Shown here: in pieces, positions 1-11,600 of the stretch
Layout of the letters: each line of letters begins with the position of its first letter
How positions within the stretch are numbered: the stretch's first letter is position 1
Source: Mycoplasmataceae bacterium
GTDB taxonomy: Bacteria > Bacillota_I > Bacilli_A > Mycoplasmatales > Mycoplasmoidaceae
Assembly: GCA_031279765.1 (NCBI GenBank)
Contig: JAITHU010000043.1
Span: 1-44,609 of the forward strand
Length of the DNA stretch: 44,609 nucleotides
Direction of reading: 5' to 3'
Notes under the pieces: generated by a model
What the model was told of the DNA's origin: nothing
What the model saw: only the letters and a program-made list of their open reading frames with translations
Databases searched by the model: none
Position numbers and translations under genes: made by a program

Positions 1-1138
<1,138 letters not shown>

Positions 1139-1180
1139 TTATATATATTATATTATTCGCGTGAATAAAATAATATTAGT

Positions 1181-1239
1181 AAAGCAAACATATATTAATG
1201 TTATTCATGGTAAAGTTACCTTTATATATTGTTTGCTTT
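1181..1239. other. Long imperfect inverted repeat in divergent intergenic region
   Basis: The arms aaagcaaacatata (from 1181) and atatattgtttgcttt (to 1239) pair with one bulged base. They enclose a second small repeat around ggtaaagttacc. The element sits between the divergent starts of parE and the surface-protein gene, so it is not a simple terminator for either. It could be an operator or a cruciform, or a leftover terminator. Function is not known. Confidence 0.5.
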
Positions 1240-1306
1240 ATTTTATAGTATAAACTAGTAACATTTATTGCTAAATATGCATTTTTTTTAAAAAATGGAA
1301 AAAATG

Positions 1307-1324
1307 ATATATATATATATATAT
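1307..1324 (+). repeat. (AT)9 dinucleotide tract running into a start codon
   Basis: Nine AT units end in the ATG at 1323. Two further ATG codons at 1295 and 1304 lie just upstream in one shared frame. That frame differs from the gene frame by one base at the present length; one more AT unit would fuse them. Slippage could change either start choice or promoter spacing. Confidence 0.75.
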
Positions 1325-2894
1325 GGAACAAAATAAAAATAATCAATTACAACAACAAAAAGAAAAAAAATATTTATATTATTTATTAATGATGTCTACT
1401 GCTTGCATTATTGCATTAATATTACTTCTATTTTTACCTAAATCGTGTGCTAGAAATACTTCTTCTTTACCAGAAATAAATATCGATAGTGAAACAGGAA
1501 GTGATTCATTGCACTCATTAGATGATGAATTAATATATGATGCTAGTTTTACTGATGTACAAAACCCTGACTATAGTAAAATAGAGTGAGAAATACAAAC
1601 ATCATCACCAGATGTATATGACTATATTGAATATTCTGTTTCTTCAGATAATTCAAAATTTACATTAAAATATAAAGGTGCTGATGTTGTTAATCAAGAA
1701 GGAAATAAATTTTATAACAAATATATATTCGCTGATCAAATAGATGGTCAATCTTTAGTATGTAATCCAGATATTACATTTAATGTAAATGTTAAATATA
1801 ACGATGGAGAAAATACAAGAATTTTTTCTAATGCAGAAGTTGTTATTGAAGCTTATGATAATTCTTTTTTATTAACAAGAGATGGAAGTGGCACAATTAC
1901 ATATTTTCCTTATTTTAATTATTCACCAAATAATTTAACTGAATTTTGTAAAGTATGTGGAGGATCAACAGCAAATTTTGATGATTTTACATTCACTAGT
2001 GCCCAATTCAACACTCTTCAAGGAGTCCATTTTGGAGAATCGTGGGATGAATTAGAAGAAATTGGTAATAATTTTTATTATTGATTTGATTTCGGACCAC
2101 ATAATAATATAAATCGTTCAACGTTAAAATGTTTAAATTTTCCAAAAAACGTTACAAAAGTTGGTGATAATTTTTGTTATCAGTTTACACAAAGAGCAGA
2201 TTTATTTAAGATACCGAATGATTTCATTTTACCAGAAAATATTATTGAAGTTGGTGACATGTTTTTAAGCGGCTTTTTTTGAAATGGTTCAATGACTGGA
2301 ACAGATCCCATTATATTTCCAGATGGTTTTACAATTCCAAAAAAAATAAGAAAAGTAGGAACCAATTTTTGTAATAAAATGTTTTATGGAATAGGTGAAT
2401 TTACAAGTACTAATAATGAATTAATCCTTCCTGATTCTTTTGAATTACCAGAAGAATTAGATGAAGTTGGTAGTAATTTTTGTGCTAGAATGTTTTATGG
2501 AATAAATTTTGATGTTCCACCAATTAATTTAAAAGTTCCAAAACTATCTAATTCATTTGTTTTTGATGCTAGTACCAACTGTTTTTGTGATCAATTTTTT
2601 AGAGAATCTAAAATTAAAAAATTAAATAAAAATTTTACTTTTAACAATCCTAATTTAGTGGATTATGGCAATGCATTTAATGAGTTTTTTAGATTATGTA
2701 CACTTTTAGAATATGGTAACAATGAAGAAGGTACTATGTTGTCATTTACAGACAACACAACATTGCCATTTAAAGATTGGTTTTTTCAAGGAGATACTTT
2801 CATCGTAAATGGTGTTAACGATGAGAGTATTTTGGAATCAGTTACTGGCAAATGAATGTCACCATTTGTTCCTATTTCTATAGCGAGAGAATAA
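1323..2894 (+). CDS. DUF285-type surface protein with N-terminal membrane anchor
   Basis: A 523-residue surface protein read through four TGA(Trp) codons. Residues about 1-25 are polar and rich in N, Q and K; about 26-40 are a hydrophobic segment ending in LPKSC, a possible lipobox with Ser at -1, so it is either a lipoprotein or an anchored protein. From about residue 230 it carries repeats of the pattern LPxxFxLPxxIxxVGxNFCxxMF, typical of mycoplasma DUF285 leucine-rich-like surface proteins. The block GVHFGESWDELEEIG and the terminal SIARE match the protein encoded at 14810-17280, so they are paralogues. The ATG at 1323 lies at the end of an AT tract, which may tune expression. Binding partner unknown; exposure to the host is inferred from the family. 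Confidence 0.8.
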
Positions 2895-2930
2895 ATAGTT
2901 ATATAATATAGTAAGTAAATATTTCGTATT

Positions 2931-3773
2931 ATGGATCCTATAATAAAAATCGTTATTATTAGTTTTGTTTTTGCGATTATTGGTTATTTATTCGGCAGCA
3001 TTCTTTTCGCAGCGATTTTTGCGAGAATTTTTAAAAAGGATATTAGAAAATTAGGAAGTACTAATCCAGGAGCTACTAATTTTTCTCGTGTAATTAGTCC
3101 ACAATTATCTATTTTAGTTTCATTATGCGATATGGCAAAATGTTCGTTATCAGTATTAATTTGCTGAATTATATATAGATATACAATATATCCAGATTTC
3201 ACTCCTATTAACGATATTGTACCTATGGAAAATAATATTACATACCAATATGAATCTTTATATACTTTGGTATTTTTAGGTGGTTTTTTTGCAATATTAG
3301 GTCATTGTTTTCCAGTTACATTTCTAATTGTGTTACTTTTTTCAAAAGAACATTATAAACGTGCCATTGATTATAAAGGCGGAAAAGGTGTTTCTGCAAC
3401 CGTTGGATTAATTATTATGATTTCACCATGAATATTTCTAATCATATTTGCTGTTTGATTTTTTACAATCATTATTTCAAGATATAGTTCTTTATCTTCC
3501 TTACTGGCAATTACTCTTTCGATGTTTCTTATTTTAATTCCTAATTTAAATTTTTTATATTTATTTGACAATTCGGTTTTATATAATCCTGGATTGTATG
3601 CACCTAGAGATGATGTAGCAAAAATTTCTTATGAATTTAACTCTGATCTTATATTTGGTTTATTTATCATTATGTTTTGTTCCACATTTCTCGTTTTAAT
3701 GCGACATAAATCAAATATTTATCGTTTATTACATGGGAAAGAAAGTAAAATTAGAAAACACAAAATGAATTAG
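2931..3773 (+). CDS. plsY: Glycerol-3-phosphate acyltransferase PlsY
   Basis: Integral membrane enzyme that moves the acyl group of acyl-phosphate to glycerol-3-phosphate, the first step of phospholipid synthesis. The 280-residue product has several hydrophobic segments and the three PlsY motifs: GSTNPGATN near residue 43, the glycine-rich YKGGKGVSA near residue 147, and the C-terminal LMRHKSNIYRLLHGKE. The end is basic (KIRKHKMN). It is longer than usual (about 200 residues in Bacillus) because of inserts around residues 95-110 and 200-230. Three TGA codons are read as Trp. A TATAAT box at 2902 lies 23 bases before the ATG. FakA, which makes acyl-phosphate from exogenous fatty acids, is encoded 4 kb downstream, so the two enzymes form a fatty-acid salvage route. 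Confidence 0.93.
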
Positions 3774-3857
3774 TTATGAATACACATTTTGCTAACCAAT
3801 AATTAAGTTATCCATAAATTTATTGTTTTTCTGCTAAAAACTATCAACGATAAATTT

Positions 3858-4670
3858 ATGAATCGGGAAGAAATAATATCAAAACAATGTTTGAATAAAG
3901 AATTAGCTGGTCATGGTATGGCGCAAGCTAAATGAGAAGGTAATGATGTCATTGCTATTAGCCGTGGAAATTCAAAACACTATGATTCATTAGAAAATAT
4001 AACTATTAATCCCGCAGTAGAAATTGACGGAGTAATTTTTTATTGAGGAACTTATCCTAAAGATCAAACAAATCCTTTATCAGGAGCAAGAGGAACGAAA
4101 TTAAATAAAATGCTTTTAGAAGGTGGCAAATTATATTTATATAGCGATAACTTAATTAAGAAAGATTATTATTTTGTTGGAGTTTTTGAAGTTATTGATC
4201 ACGAATTAAGAGTTAATCAATCAGATAAAATGCAAAGAAAAAATTCTATTCTTTTTAAACTTAAAAAAATATCTAATGATGAAGATTTTCATAAAACGCA
4301 TATTACCAATATTAAAAACAAATCTAATGATGAAATGAAATGTTATCTTCAAAAAATAAATGAAGAATTTAGTAATGAATGAATAAATTATAAATTATTA
4401 TTAAATAACGAATGTAAAAAGAAATTTAATCATAGTGGTGTTTATATCTATAAAGACGAAGACAAGAAAATTGCGTATGTCGGACAAGCTGGAAGTTGTA
4501 CAAAAAGATTAATCCAACATTTTGATCATATTGAATTTTTATCTGATTCAGTGGTTTTTAAAGTAATCGAAACAACGCGTTTAGATGATTGTGAAAGAGA
4601 ATGAATTTCTAAAATGAAACAACAAGGTTACAATCTTTCCAACAAAACAAACGGTAACAATCCATATTAA
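3858..4670 (+). CDS. GIY-YIG domain nuclease with unknown N-terminal domain
   Basis: A 270-residue protein. The C-terminal part (about residues 193-270) is a GIY-YIG nuclease domain: GVYIYKDE, then IAYVGQAG, a conserved Arg in TKRLIQHF, the acidic DDCEREWISKM and a final GYNLSNKTNG. The first 190 residues are not recognised; they contain a conserved-looking stretch around FYWGTYPKDQTNPLSGARG that might bind DNA or hold a second activity. TGA is used for Trp four times. It stands alone between plsY and the tyrosine phenol-lyase-like gene, without a methylase beside it, so a homing, repair or standalone restriction role are all possible. It is not UvrC, which is far longer with the nuclease at its N-terminus. 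Confidence 0.7.
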
Positions 4671-4755
4671 TTTGTAAGTATAACAAAATAAATATTGATT
4701 GTTTTATAATATATAGTGTAAAATATCTTCACTTATTACAACAAACTAATTAGTT

Positions 4756-6204
4756 ATGAATAATATCAAAAAAACAAACGGACAAAATTTCGAGATGCTA
4801 GAAATGCATAAAGTTAAAATAATTAAAAAAATTAACTTGTTGAATATTGATGAACGTTTAACTGCAATAACAAACGCTGGTAACAATACTTTTTTATTAC
4901 ATAATAAAGATATTTTTTTAAATATGTTAACCGATAGTGGTGTTAACGCCATGAGCGATGCGCAACAAGCTGCTAGCATGATCGCTGATGATGCTTATGC
5001 TGGTAGTGAAAGTTTTTTTAAACTTGAAAAAACTTGTCAAGAAATATTTGGTAAAAAATTTCTTGTACCAGCTCACCAAGGAAGAGCTTGTGAGAATATA
5101 ATTTGCAAAACTCTAGTTAAAGCAAATACATTTGCGTTAACAAATCATCACTTTACAACTACAAAAGCACACGTTGAATTAAATGGTGGTAAAATGATTG
5201 AATTGTTAGCTAATGAAGGATTCAAACCAGAAAGTACAAATCCTTTTAAAGGTAATGTTGATCTTAAAAAATTACAGGATTTTATTTCAAAAAATAAAAA
5301 AAATATTTCTTTTATGCGAATAGAAGCGGGAACTAATTTAATTGGTGGACAACCAGTTTCGTTAGAAAATATGATTAAAACATGTGAATTGTGCAAAAAA
5401 AATAATATCATAACAATATTAGATGCTAGTTTACTTACAGATAATTTATATTTTATCAAAATACGTGAAAATAAATATAAGAATATGAACATATCAGAAA
5501 TAACAAAGATTATTTCTAAACAATTTGATATTATTTATTTCTCTGCAAGAAAATTAGGTAGTGCAAGAGGTGGATGTATTTTGTTAGATGATAAAAAAAT
5601 ACTTGCAACAATGCAAGATTTAGTTACACTATATGAAGGTTTTATCACTTATGGAGGAATGAGTATATCTGAATTAGAAATGATTAACATTGGTTTACAA
5701 GAAGCAATGACTATGGAAATGATTTCACATGGACCGATGTCAATAAAATTTTTAGTTGATCAATTAACGAAAAATGGTGTACCGATGATTACTCCAGCTG
5801 GTGGTTTAGGTTGCCATTTAAATGCAATGAAATTTTGCGATCACATTCCAAAAGAACAATATCGAGCTGGCTCATTAGCAGCAGCTATTTATTTAATTTC
5901 TGGAATAGCTGGTATGGAACGTGGAACAATTAGTGAAGAACGTAATCCTGATGGTACTGATCATATCGCAAATATGGAGTTAGTTAGACTTGCTTGTCCA
6001 CGTCGTATATTTACAAAATCGCAACTTGAATTTGTAATTGATAGAATTACTTGATTATATAAAAATAGAAAATTAATTGGTGGATTAAAGTTCAAATTTG
6101 AACCAAAATTGTTGCGTTTCTTTTTAGGAAAACTTGAACCAACAAGTAAGTGACAAGAAAAGTTGGTTAAAAAATTTAAAGATGATTTTAAAGGTAGTTT
6201 ATAA
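4756..6204 (+). CDS. Tyrosine phenol-lyase-like PLP beta-eliminating lyase
   Basis: A 482-residue member of the tyrosine phenol-lyase/tryptophanase family, PLP enzymes that split tyrosine to phenol, pyruvate and ammonia (or tryptophan to indole). The sequence follows tyrosine phenol-lyase more than tryptophanase: LTDSGVNAMSD, DDAYAGSESFF, VPAHQGR, HFTTTKAH, GGQPVS, MERGTIS and VRLACPRR. The PLP lysine is Lys266 in FSARKLG and the pyridine-binding Asp is Asp223. An Arg that contacts PLP in both classic enzymes (Arg217 in Citrobacter tyrosine phenol-lyase) is Leu226 here (DASL), so activity or specificity may differ. The last 50 residues lie after a TGA(Trp). No tnaB-like permease is adjacent. 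The reaction is reversible in vitro, so a link to the aromatic genes at 17-32 kb is possible but only an inference. Confidence 0.82.
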
Positions 6205-6216
6205 ATATATCAATCA

Positions 6217-6644
6217 CTATTTCTTATCTATTTTTAATCAATCAATAATATTAATGATATCTATTCCGCCTTGTTTATTTGGAATTTTATTTTTGTTGCA
6301 CAAAACAATTTTACGATACGCATTTGGTAATGACAATAGTTGTTTAGTTTCTCTATTGTAGTTTTCTTCATTTAATTAATCACAAACTTGAATATATAAA
6401 ACTTCATTTTTTCTTTTAGCAACAAAATCAATTTCTTCATTATTTCTATTTTTCATTGTATACACTTGATAATTAGAAAATTGTAATTCCAAAAACTAAA
6501 TTTTCTAATCTGTAACCATATAAGTAATTATTGTTTTAGTAAAGTTGATTTTCCAATTCTTCGTATTCCAGTGATTATTTTTATGAATTTATTGTCTTTT
6601 TCACTTAATAACCATGTTAAGTACTTATTCCTTATCAATTCCAT
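6217..6644 (-). pseudogene. Decayed AAA_14/DUF4143-type ATPase
   Basis: The minus strand from the ATG at 6644 reads MELIRNKYLTWLLSEKD and a Walker A segment, ITGIRRIGKSTLLKQ, then stops. Further on, in other frames, come YGYRLENLVF, then NNEEIDFVAKRKN and YIQVCD, a TAA, and in the same frame a tail with GGIDIINIIDWL. These are the start, the DUF4143 part and the C-terminus of a common mobile-associated AAA ATPase family of about 400 residues. Most of the middle is deleted, with at least one frameshift and one internal stop, so it is not functional. It fills the gap between the tyrosine phenol-lyase-like gene and fakA. Beyond these fragments I see nothing in that gap. Confidence 0.78.
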
Positions 6645-6669
6645 ACATATATTTTGTGTAGTTGTGCTT

Positions 6670-8448
6670 TTATAGTTTGTCACTATTCATCGCACCTATA
6701 ACTACTTGATATACATCCTGCATACTTTCAATATAATTAACTTTAATTTTTTGTTTATTAGCAAAATAATCTTTAATCGAATTTAAGAAACTTTTATTTA
6801 TTTCTTTACCTAAAAAAACATAAACAATTTTATATTTCTTAAATTTACCAATAACACTACTTGCAAGATCTTTGAAAGCAACTTCGAAATTAGGTGATGA
6901 ACAAACAATATCTTTATTGATAATGCCAATAAAATCATCTTTTTTAATATCTAATTTACCGATTTTAGTAATTTTTGTAGAACGTGATATCTTTCCATGA
7001 CTCAACGATCAAAAAACTCTATCAAGAGTTTTTATATTTGTATTAAAATCATGCATTGGAACAAATGCTAAACACATCATATATATATTAGCGATAGATC
7101 CAGCATTAAAAAAGTGTACATTTACGTTCGGAGGAAGTAATTTAATTGCTTCCTTAATTGCTAAAATTTCGTTAGAATTTTCTAGTAATACAATTATTTT
7201 ATTAGATTTTACTTTTAATAATTTGGAAACAAAATTTTTAATTGAAGAATTTCCACCTTCTTTTTCAAGAATATATTCATCAACACCTAGTTGTTTTACA
7301 AACAACTCACCTAAAATTAAAGTAGGAACAGAAACAATTATTTTTACATCATCAGTTCGTTTTTCTTTAACACCAAATAATAAGGCATCTTCTAGAGTTG
7401 TACCTGGATTTTTTTCCAAGAATTGATTAGTCATATTTTCTATTTTTACTTTATCGAACTCACCGAAACGTGAAGCAAAATATAATACTTGATATGGCTT
7501 AATTGTATGAATATGAACTTTTACTTTTTTATCATCAACAACTAGTACAATAGAATCACCCATTCCCGAAATTTCTTTTTTAAAAAATTTTTCATCAAAT
7601 TTGTCTTTTTCTTTTTGTGAGATATGAACACGTGTACCTATTGTGAAAATAAATTCAGTACAATATCCGAATCCATCGTTAGTATCAGTTTTTAAACCAA
7701 CTATTGACATCTTTTCCACACGTTCTTCAAGTTTTTTCTCAACTGAAGAGTCATTTGTTTTTTCTGTTAATAACGCTTTACGCATACCAATCAAATATCT
7801 TACTAAACCATAACCACCTGAATCAACAACTTTTGCTTCCTTCAATTCAGGAAGAAGTTCTGGAGTTTTTAATAATATTTTTTCTGCTTCTTCAATTGCA
7901 AAAGTTAAAAGTTCATTAACATTTTTATATTTTTTTTTATTCTTAATTAATTCTTCGCTAGTAACACGAATTACAGTAAGAATAGTTCCTTCAACCGGAT
8001 TGCTTACAGCATTATATGCTACTCTTACAGCATTATGAAAACAATTAATTAGTTGTTCGATATTAATTTCTTTTTGATTATCAACTATTCCTGATACAAA
8101 ACCTTTAATAATCTGGCTAAATATTACTCCAGAATTTCCACGCGCATTCATTAGCAAAGCTCGAGCATATTGTTTACATAATGTGAATAATTCATTGTAT
8201 TCGTTGTTTTTTATTACATCTGATGCACCACTAGTTGTTAATTTAAGATTTGTTCCTGTATCACCATCGGGTACTGGGAATACGTTTAATTCATCTATTT
8301 TCTTATAATTATTAGATATTTCTTCACCACCTAATAAAAACATTTGTTTTAACGTTGGTGCATCAATACTAAGAATATTTTTTTCAGTAGTAATTATTTT
8401 CTTATCTTTTTCAATATTTTTTTCACTACTTTTTTTTTTCTTTGTCAT
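6670..8448 (-). CDS. fakA: Fatty acid kinase, DhaL-DegV-type subunit FakA (YloV family)
   Basis: Kinase subunit that phosphorylates fatty acids presented by a FakB carrier, giving acyl-phosphate for PlsY and PlsX. The 592-residue product continues through a TGA(Trp) at 7009-7011; treating that TGA as stop would split it wrongly. After a lysine-rich N-terminus comes the DhaL nucleotide domain with the Mg-binding NVFPVPDGDTGTNL and NARGNSGVIFSQI, then PVEGTILTVIR and VVDSGGYGL. The middle and C-terminal parts follow the YloV family (GYCTEFIF, VHIHT, DVYQVVIGAM). Length matches the usual 550-590 residues. It lies 106 bases downstream of ftsH on the same strand. No fakB is in the window. Confidence 0.88.
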
Positions 8449-8554
8449 GCTTTTTAAAATGAAATAAAGTAAATATAAATAATTTTTCTAACAATAAAAT
8501 TGCTACTATTTATTATAACATAACATTCAAAGTAATTAATTTTAATTTTTACTA

Positions 8555-10711
8555 TTAATTTTTCTTAGAAGTAGAACTTTTTTTTTCTGAACCGCCTAAT
8601 TTACTTTTTTGTTCAATTGCTTCTGGAGGTAATTTTAAATTTTTGTGGATGTAATCAATTTGTGGTTTAACAATTGTTTCTAATAATAATAAACATTCAA
8701 CGATAATTTCTAATTCTTTTGGATTTTTTTCAATAATATCTTTTGCTTTTTTAAAAGAATCTTGAATAATTTTTTCAACTTGAAGATCTATTTTTAAAGC
8801 AGTTGTTTCAGAATAAAGTTTTTGTGCGTATGGATTGGTTGAACCTTCTGTAGGGATAAATTGTGTCATTCCTACCGCACTCATACCAAGTTGCATTACA
8901 ATACTACGAGCGATTGCTGTTGCTCGATATAAATCATTTGCAGCACCTGTTGAAACTGCCTCAACACCATATTTAACAGCTTCAGAAGCACGTCCACCTA
9001 ACAATGAAACAATATTTGAAAGAAGTTCATTTTTTCTTTGAATAATTGTTTCTTGTTTTTCTGGATTAGAAATTGTATAACCTCCGGCTTTTCCACGAGG
9101 AATAATTGTAATTTTTTCTACTTTTTCACTACCAGGAGTATATAAACCAACTAAAGCGTGTCCCGCTTCGTGATAAGCAATTTGTAATCTTTCATTTTCT
9201 GTTATTACTCTTGTTCTTTTTGCAGGACCAGCAATTACACGATCAATCGCTTCATCTACTTCATCAATACTAATAACAGTTTTGTTAAATCTAACTGCTA
9301 ATAAAGTCGCTTCATTAAGAACATTTTCTAATTGTGCACCAGAAAAACCAGGAGTTCTTCTAGCGATATCTAATAAATTTACAGCTTGTGAAATATTTTT
9401 ATTTTTTGCATGAATTTTTAAAATTGCTTCTCTTTCTTTAATATCTGGTAAATTTATTTGAATATGACGATCAAATCTTCCTGGACGTAATATTGCTTCA
9501 TCTAATACATCTAAACGATTAGTTGCTGCCATAACAACAACACCAGTTTTAGTAGAAAATCCATCCATTTCAGCAAGCAATTGATTTATCGTTTGATCAG
9601 CGATTCCTCCACCACCACCAATTAAATCATTTTTTCCTCTTTTTGAAGCAACTGAATCAATTTCATCGATAAAAATAATTGCTGGAGCAGCTTTTTTTGC
9701 TTTTGCAAATAAATCTCGTACACGTTTTGCACCAACACCAACTAACATATCATCAAATGCAGAACCAGAAATTTGAAAGAAAGGAACGCTCGCTTCTCCA
9801 GCAACCGCTTTTGCTAATAAAGTTTTTCCTGTTCCGGGAGGACCATAAAATATAACACCTCTAGGTGTTCGAGCTCCCATAGCTAAATATTTCATAGGAT
9901 TTTTTAAATAATCAACAATTTCAATTAATTCTTCTTTTTCTTCTTCGATTCCAGCAATATCGGAAAATTTAATATTTGATTTAACTGTTTTAGCGGATGA
10001 TTTACCCATAGAGAATATTCCTCCACCTTCACCGTTTTCTTGCCCCCCTTGTAATTGAGACATTTTTCTAAAATATCAAATAAATAATCCGATAAATAAT
10101 ATTGGGAAAAATAATGAACTTACAAGACTTAAAATATCAATGCTCTGTGGTGGTAAAGAAAGTCTAGCGGTACTTGTATATTGTAATCATTCAATAACTG
10201 ATTCTGCACCTGACGAAGGAACTGTGTAATCGCCAATGCTTCATTTATGTACGGTAGTTCCATTTTCAATTTCCGTTGCTTCTTTTACGAAAAATTTTAT
10301 AAAAGCTTTATTATTATCACGAATATAAAAAGAAAAACAAGTAAAATTATTAGAATAATTTTGTCATTCCAAATTAGCGATAGAATTTTTTTCTCATTCG
10401 CTTATTCCGCCAGAAATAGCATAATTTTTACTTTGGTTATTTTCTTGATAATTAATTGTTAATTCTCCAGCAACATCTTGAACATTCTTTGGTGTAATGG
10501 TTTTTGGAGCACTTAAACACGAAGAAAATAGTCATCCACAAAAACCAACAACAATCGCAATTAAAATTATTGTTATTCAATTTACTTTAAATTTTTTATT
10601 GTCTCCATTTTCATCAACTGGAGAATTGTAATAATTATTATTTGGCGAATTAATAATTTCATCTTTTTTTTTATTAGAAGAATTATTTTTTTTTTCAATA
10701 CGTGATAACAT
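8555..10711 (-). CDS. ftsH: ATP-dependent zinc metalloprotease FtsH
   Basis: Membrane-bound AAA protease that removes damaged or unassembled membrane proteins. The full product is 718 residues. A lysine-rich N-terminus is followed by a first membrane segment (about 45-65), an extracytoplasmic domain to about residue 190, and a second membrane segment ending in WYFRKMSQ. The AAA module has Walker A GPPGTGKT near residue 290, Walker B IIFIDEID and the second region of homology RPGRFDRHI. The zinc site is HEAGH, about residue 510. The start at 10711 was chosen because the membrane part upstream of residue 217 is continuous once TGA is Trp. A TATAAT box lies about 13 bases upstream. The hydrolase gene precedes it on the same strand. 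Confidence 0.95.
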
Positions 10712-10749
10712 GTTACTAATTATTATTATAAATAATTTTAATTAATACT

Positions 10750-11517
10750 TTATTTATTTAAAAAATTAATGATTACTTCCTTTGTTTCTAAAAAATTTTC
10801 GATATCCGGACTATGTTTTGCGTTCTTAATAATTTCGAAATATAAATATTTTTTATTAACAATAGATTCAAAATATTCTTTTGCATCCATCGGATCTATA
10901 ACATCATCGTTTTCACCAAAAAAAACTAAAGTTGGTACATCTATCATTTTTAAACCATTTTCAATATTAACCAAAACATCATCAGAAACAATATCGTTCA
11001 ATAGTAAAATTGAATGTAAACTATTGTTACTTGGTGTTAATCATTTTTTAATACCACCAATACCATGTTTTTTCATCATATCAAATGCTTTTGCTATTAT
11101 TCCAGTATCTTTTTTTTTCACAGATTTTTGCAATGGATCTTGTAAGATAACAAATTTTGTTATTTTATTAATTTCTTTAAAAATTGCTCCAATTACTCCT
11201 CCACCCATTGAATGACCAAATAAAACTATTTTTTTTAAATTATGTTGCTTGATAAAATCAAGAACATAATTGCAATAATCTGTAAAAAAAAGTTGTGAAT
11301 TATAATCAGTATTTTTACCATGATTTGGTAAATCTAATGTAAAAACATTGTAACCATTTTCATAAAAAAAATCAAGAATAGAACGATGTTTAAATCATGT
11401 AGAATTATATCCGTGAATAAAAAGAACATTTCCTTTTGCAAAAAAAGAAAAAAAATGTTTACGAATATATTCTTTTTCATGAACATGCATTGCTTTTTTA
11501 TTTTTTATATTCATCAT
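10750..11517 (-). CDS. Alpha/beta hydrolase
   Basis: A 255-residue serine hydrolase of the alpha/beta fold. The nucleophile elbow is GHSMGG near residue 100, preceded by an oxyanion-type strand VLFIHGYNST. The acid is probably in FFGENDDVIDP and the histidine in NAKHSPDIE near the C-terminus, so the triad looks complete. Similar proteins in mycoplasmas are annotated as lysophospholipases or esterases; the substrate here cannot be told from sequence. Two TGA codons are Trp. There are two adjacent ATG codons (11517 and 11514); I took the first. No signal peptide. It ends 38 bases before ftsH on the same strand and could be co-transcribed. Confidence 0.82.
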
Positions 11518-11600
11518 AATTATTATAAAAAAAATATATACAATGTATTATTACACTTAGAATATCTAATTATGTTATAATTTTACCATAGTATAACGAT

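Noticed and set aside
4756-6204. Tryptophanase annotation
   Set aside because: Blocks such as LTDSGVNAMSD, DDAYAGSE and HFTTTKAH fit tyrosine phenol-lyase better than tryptophanase, though Leu226 leaves specificity open.
6134-6361. A 75-residue plus-strand membrane-like frame
   Set aside because: It overlaps the end of the tyrosine phenol-lyase-like gene in another frame and is antisense to the ATPase remnant.
6670-7005. A separate small gene after fakA
   Set aside because: It is the C-terminus of FakA; the TGA at 7009-7011 is Trp and the frame is the same.
10769-11215. A 148-residue open frame on the plus strand
   Set aside because: It lies antisense to the alpha/beta hydrolase, whose catalytic motifs are clear; the plus frame has no motif and biased composition.
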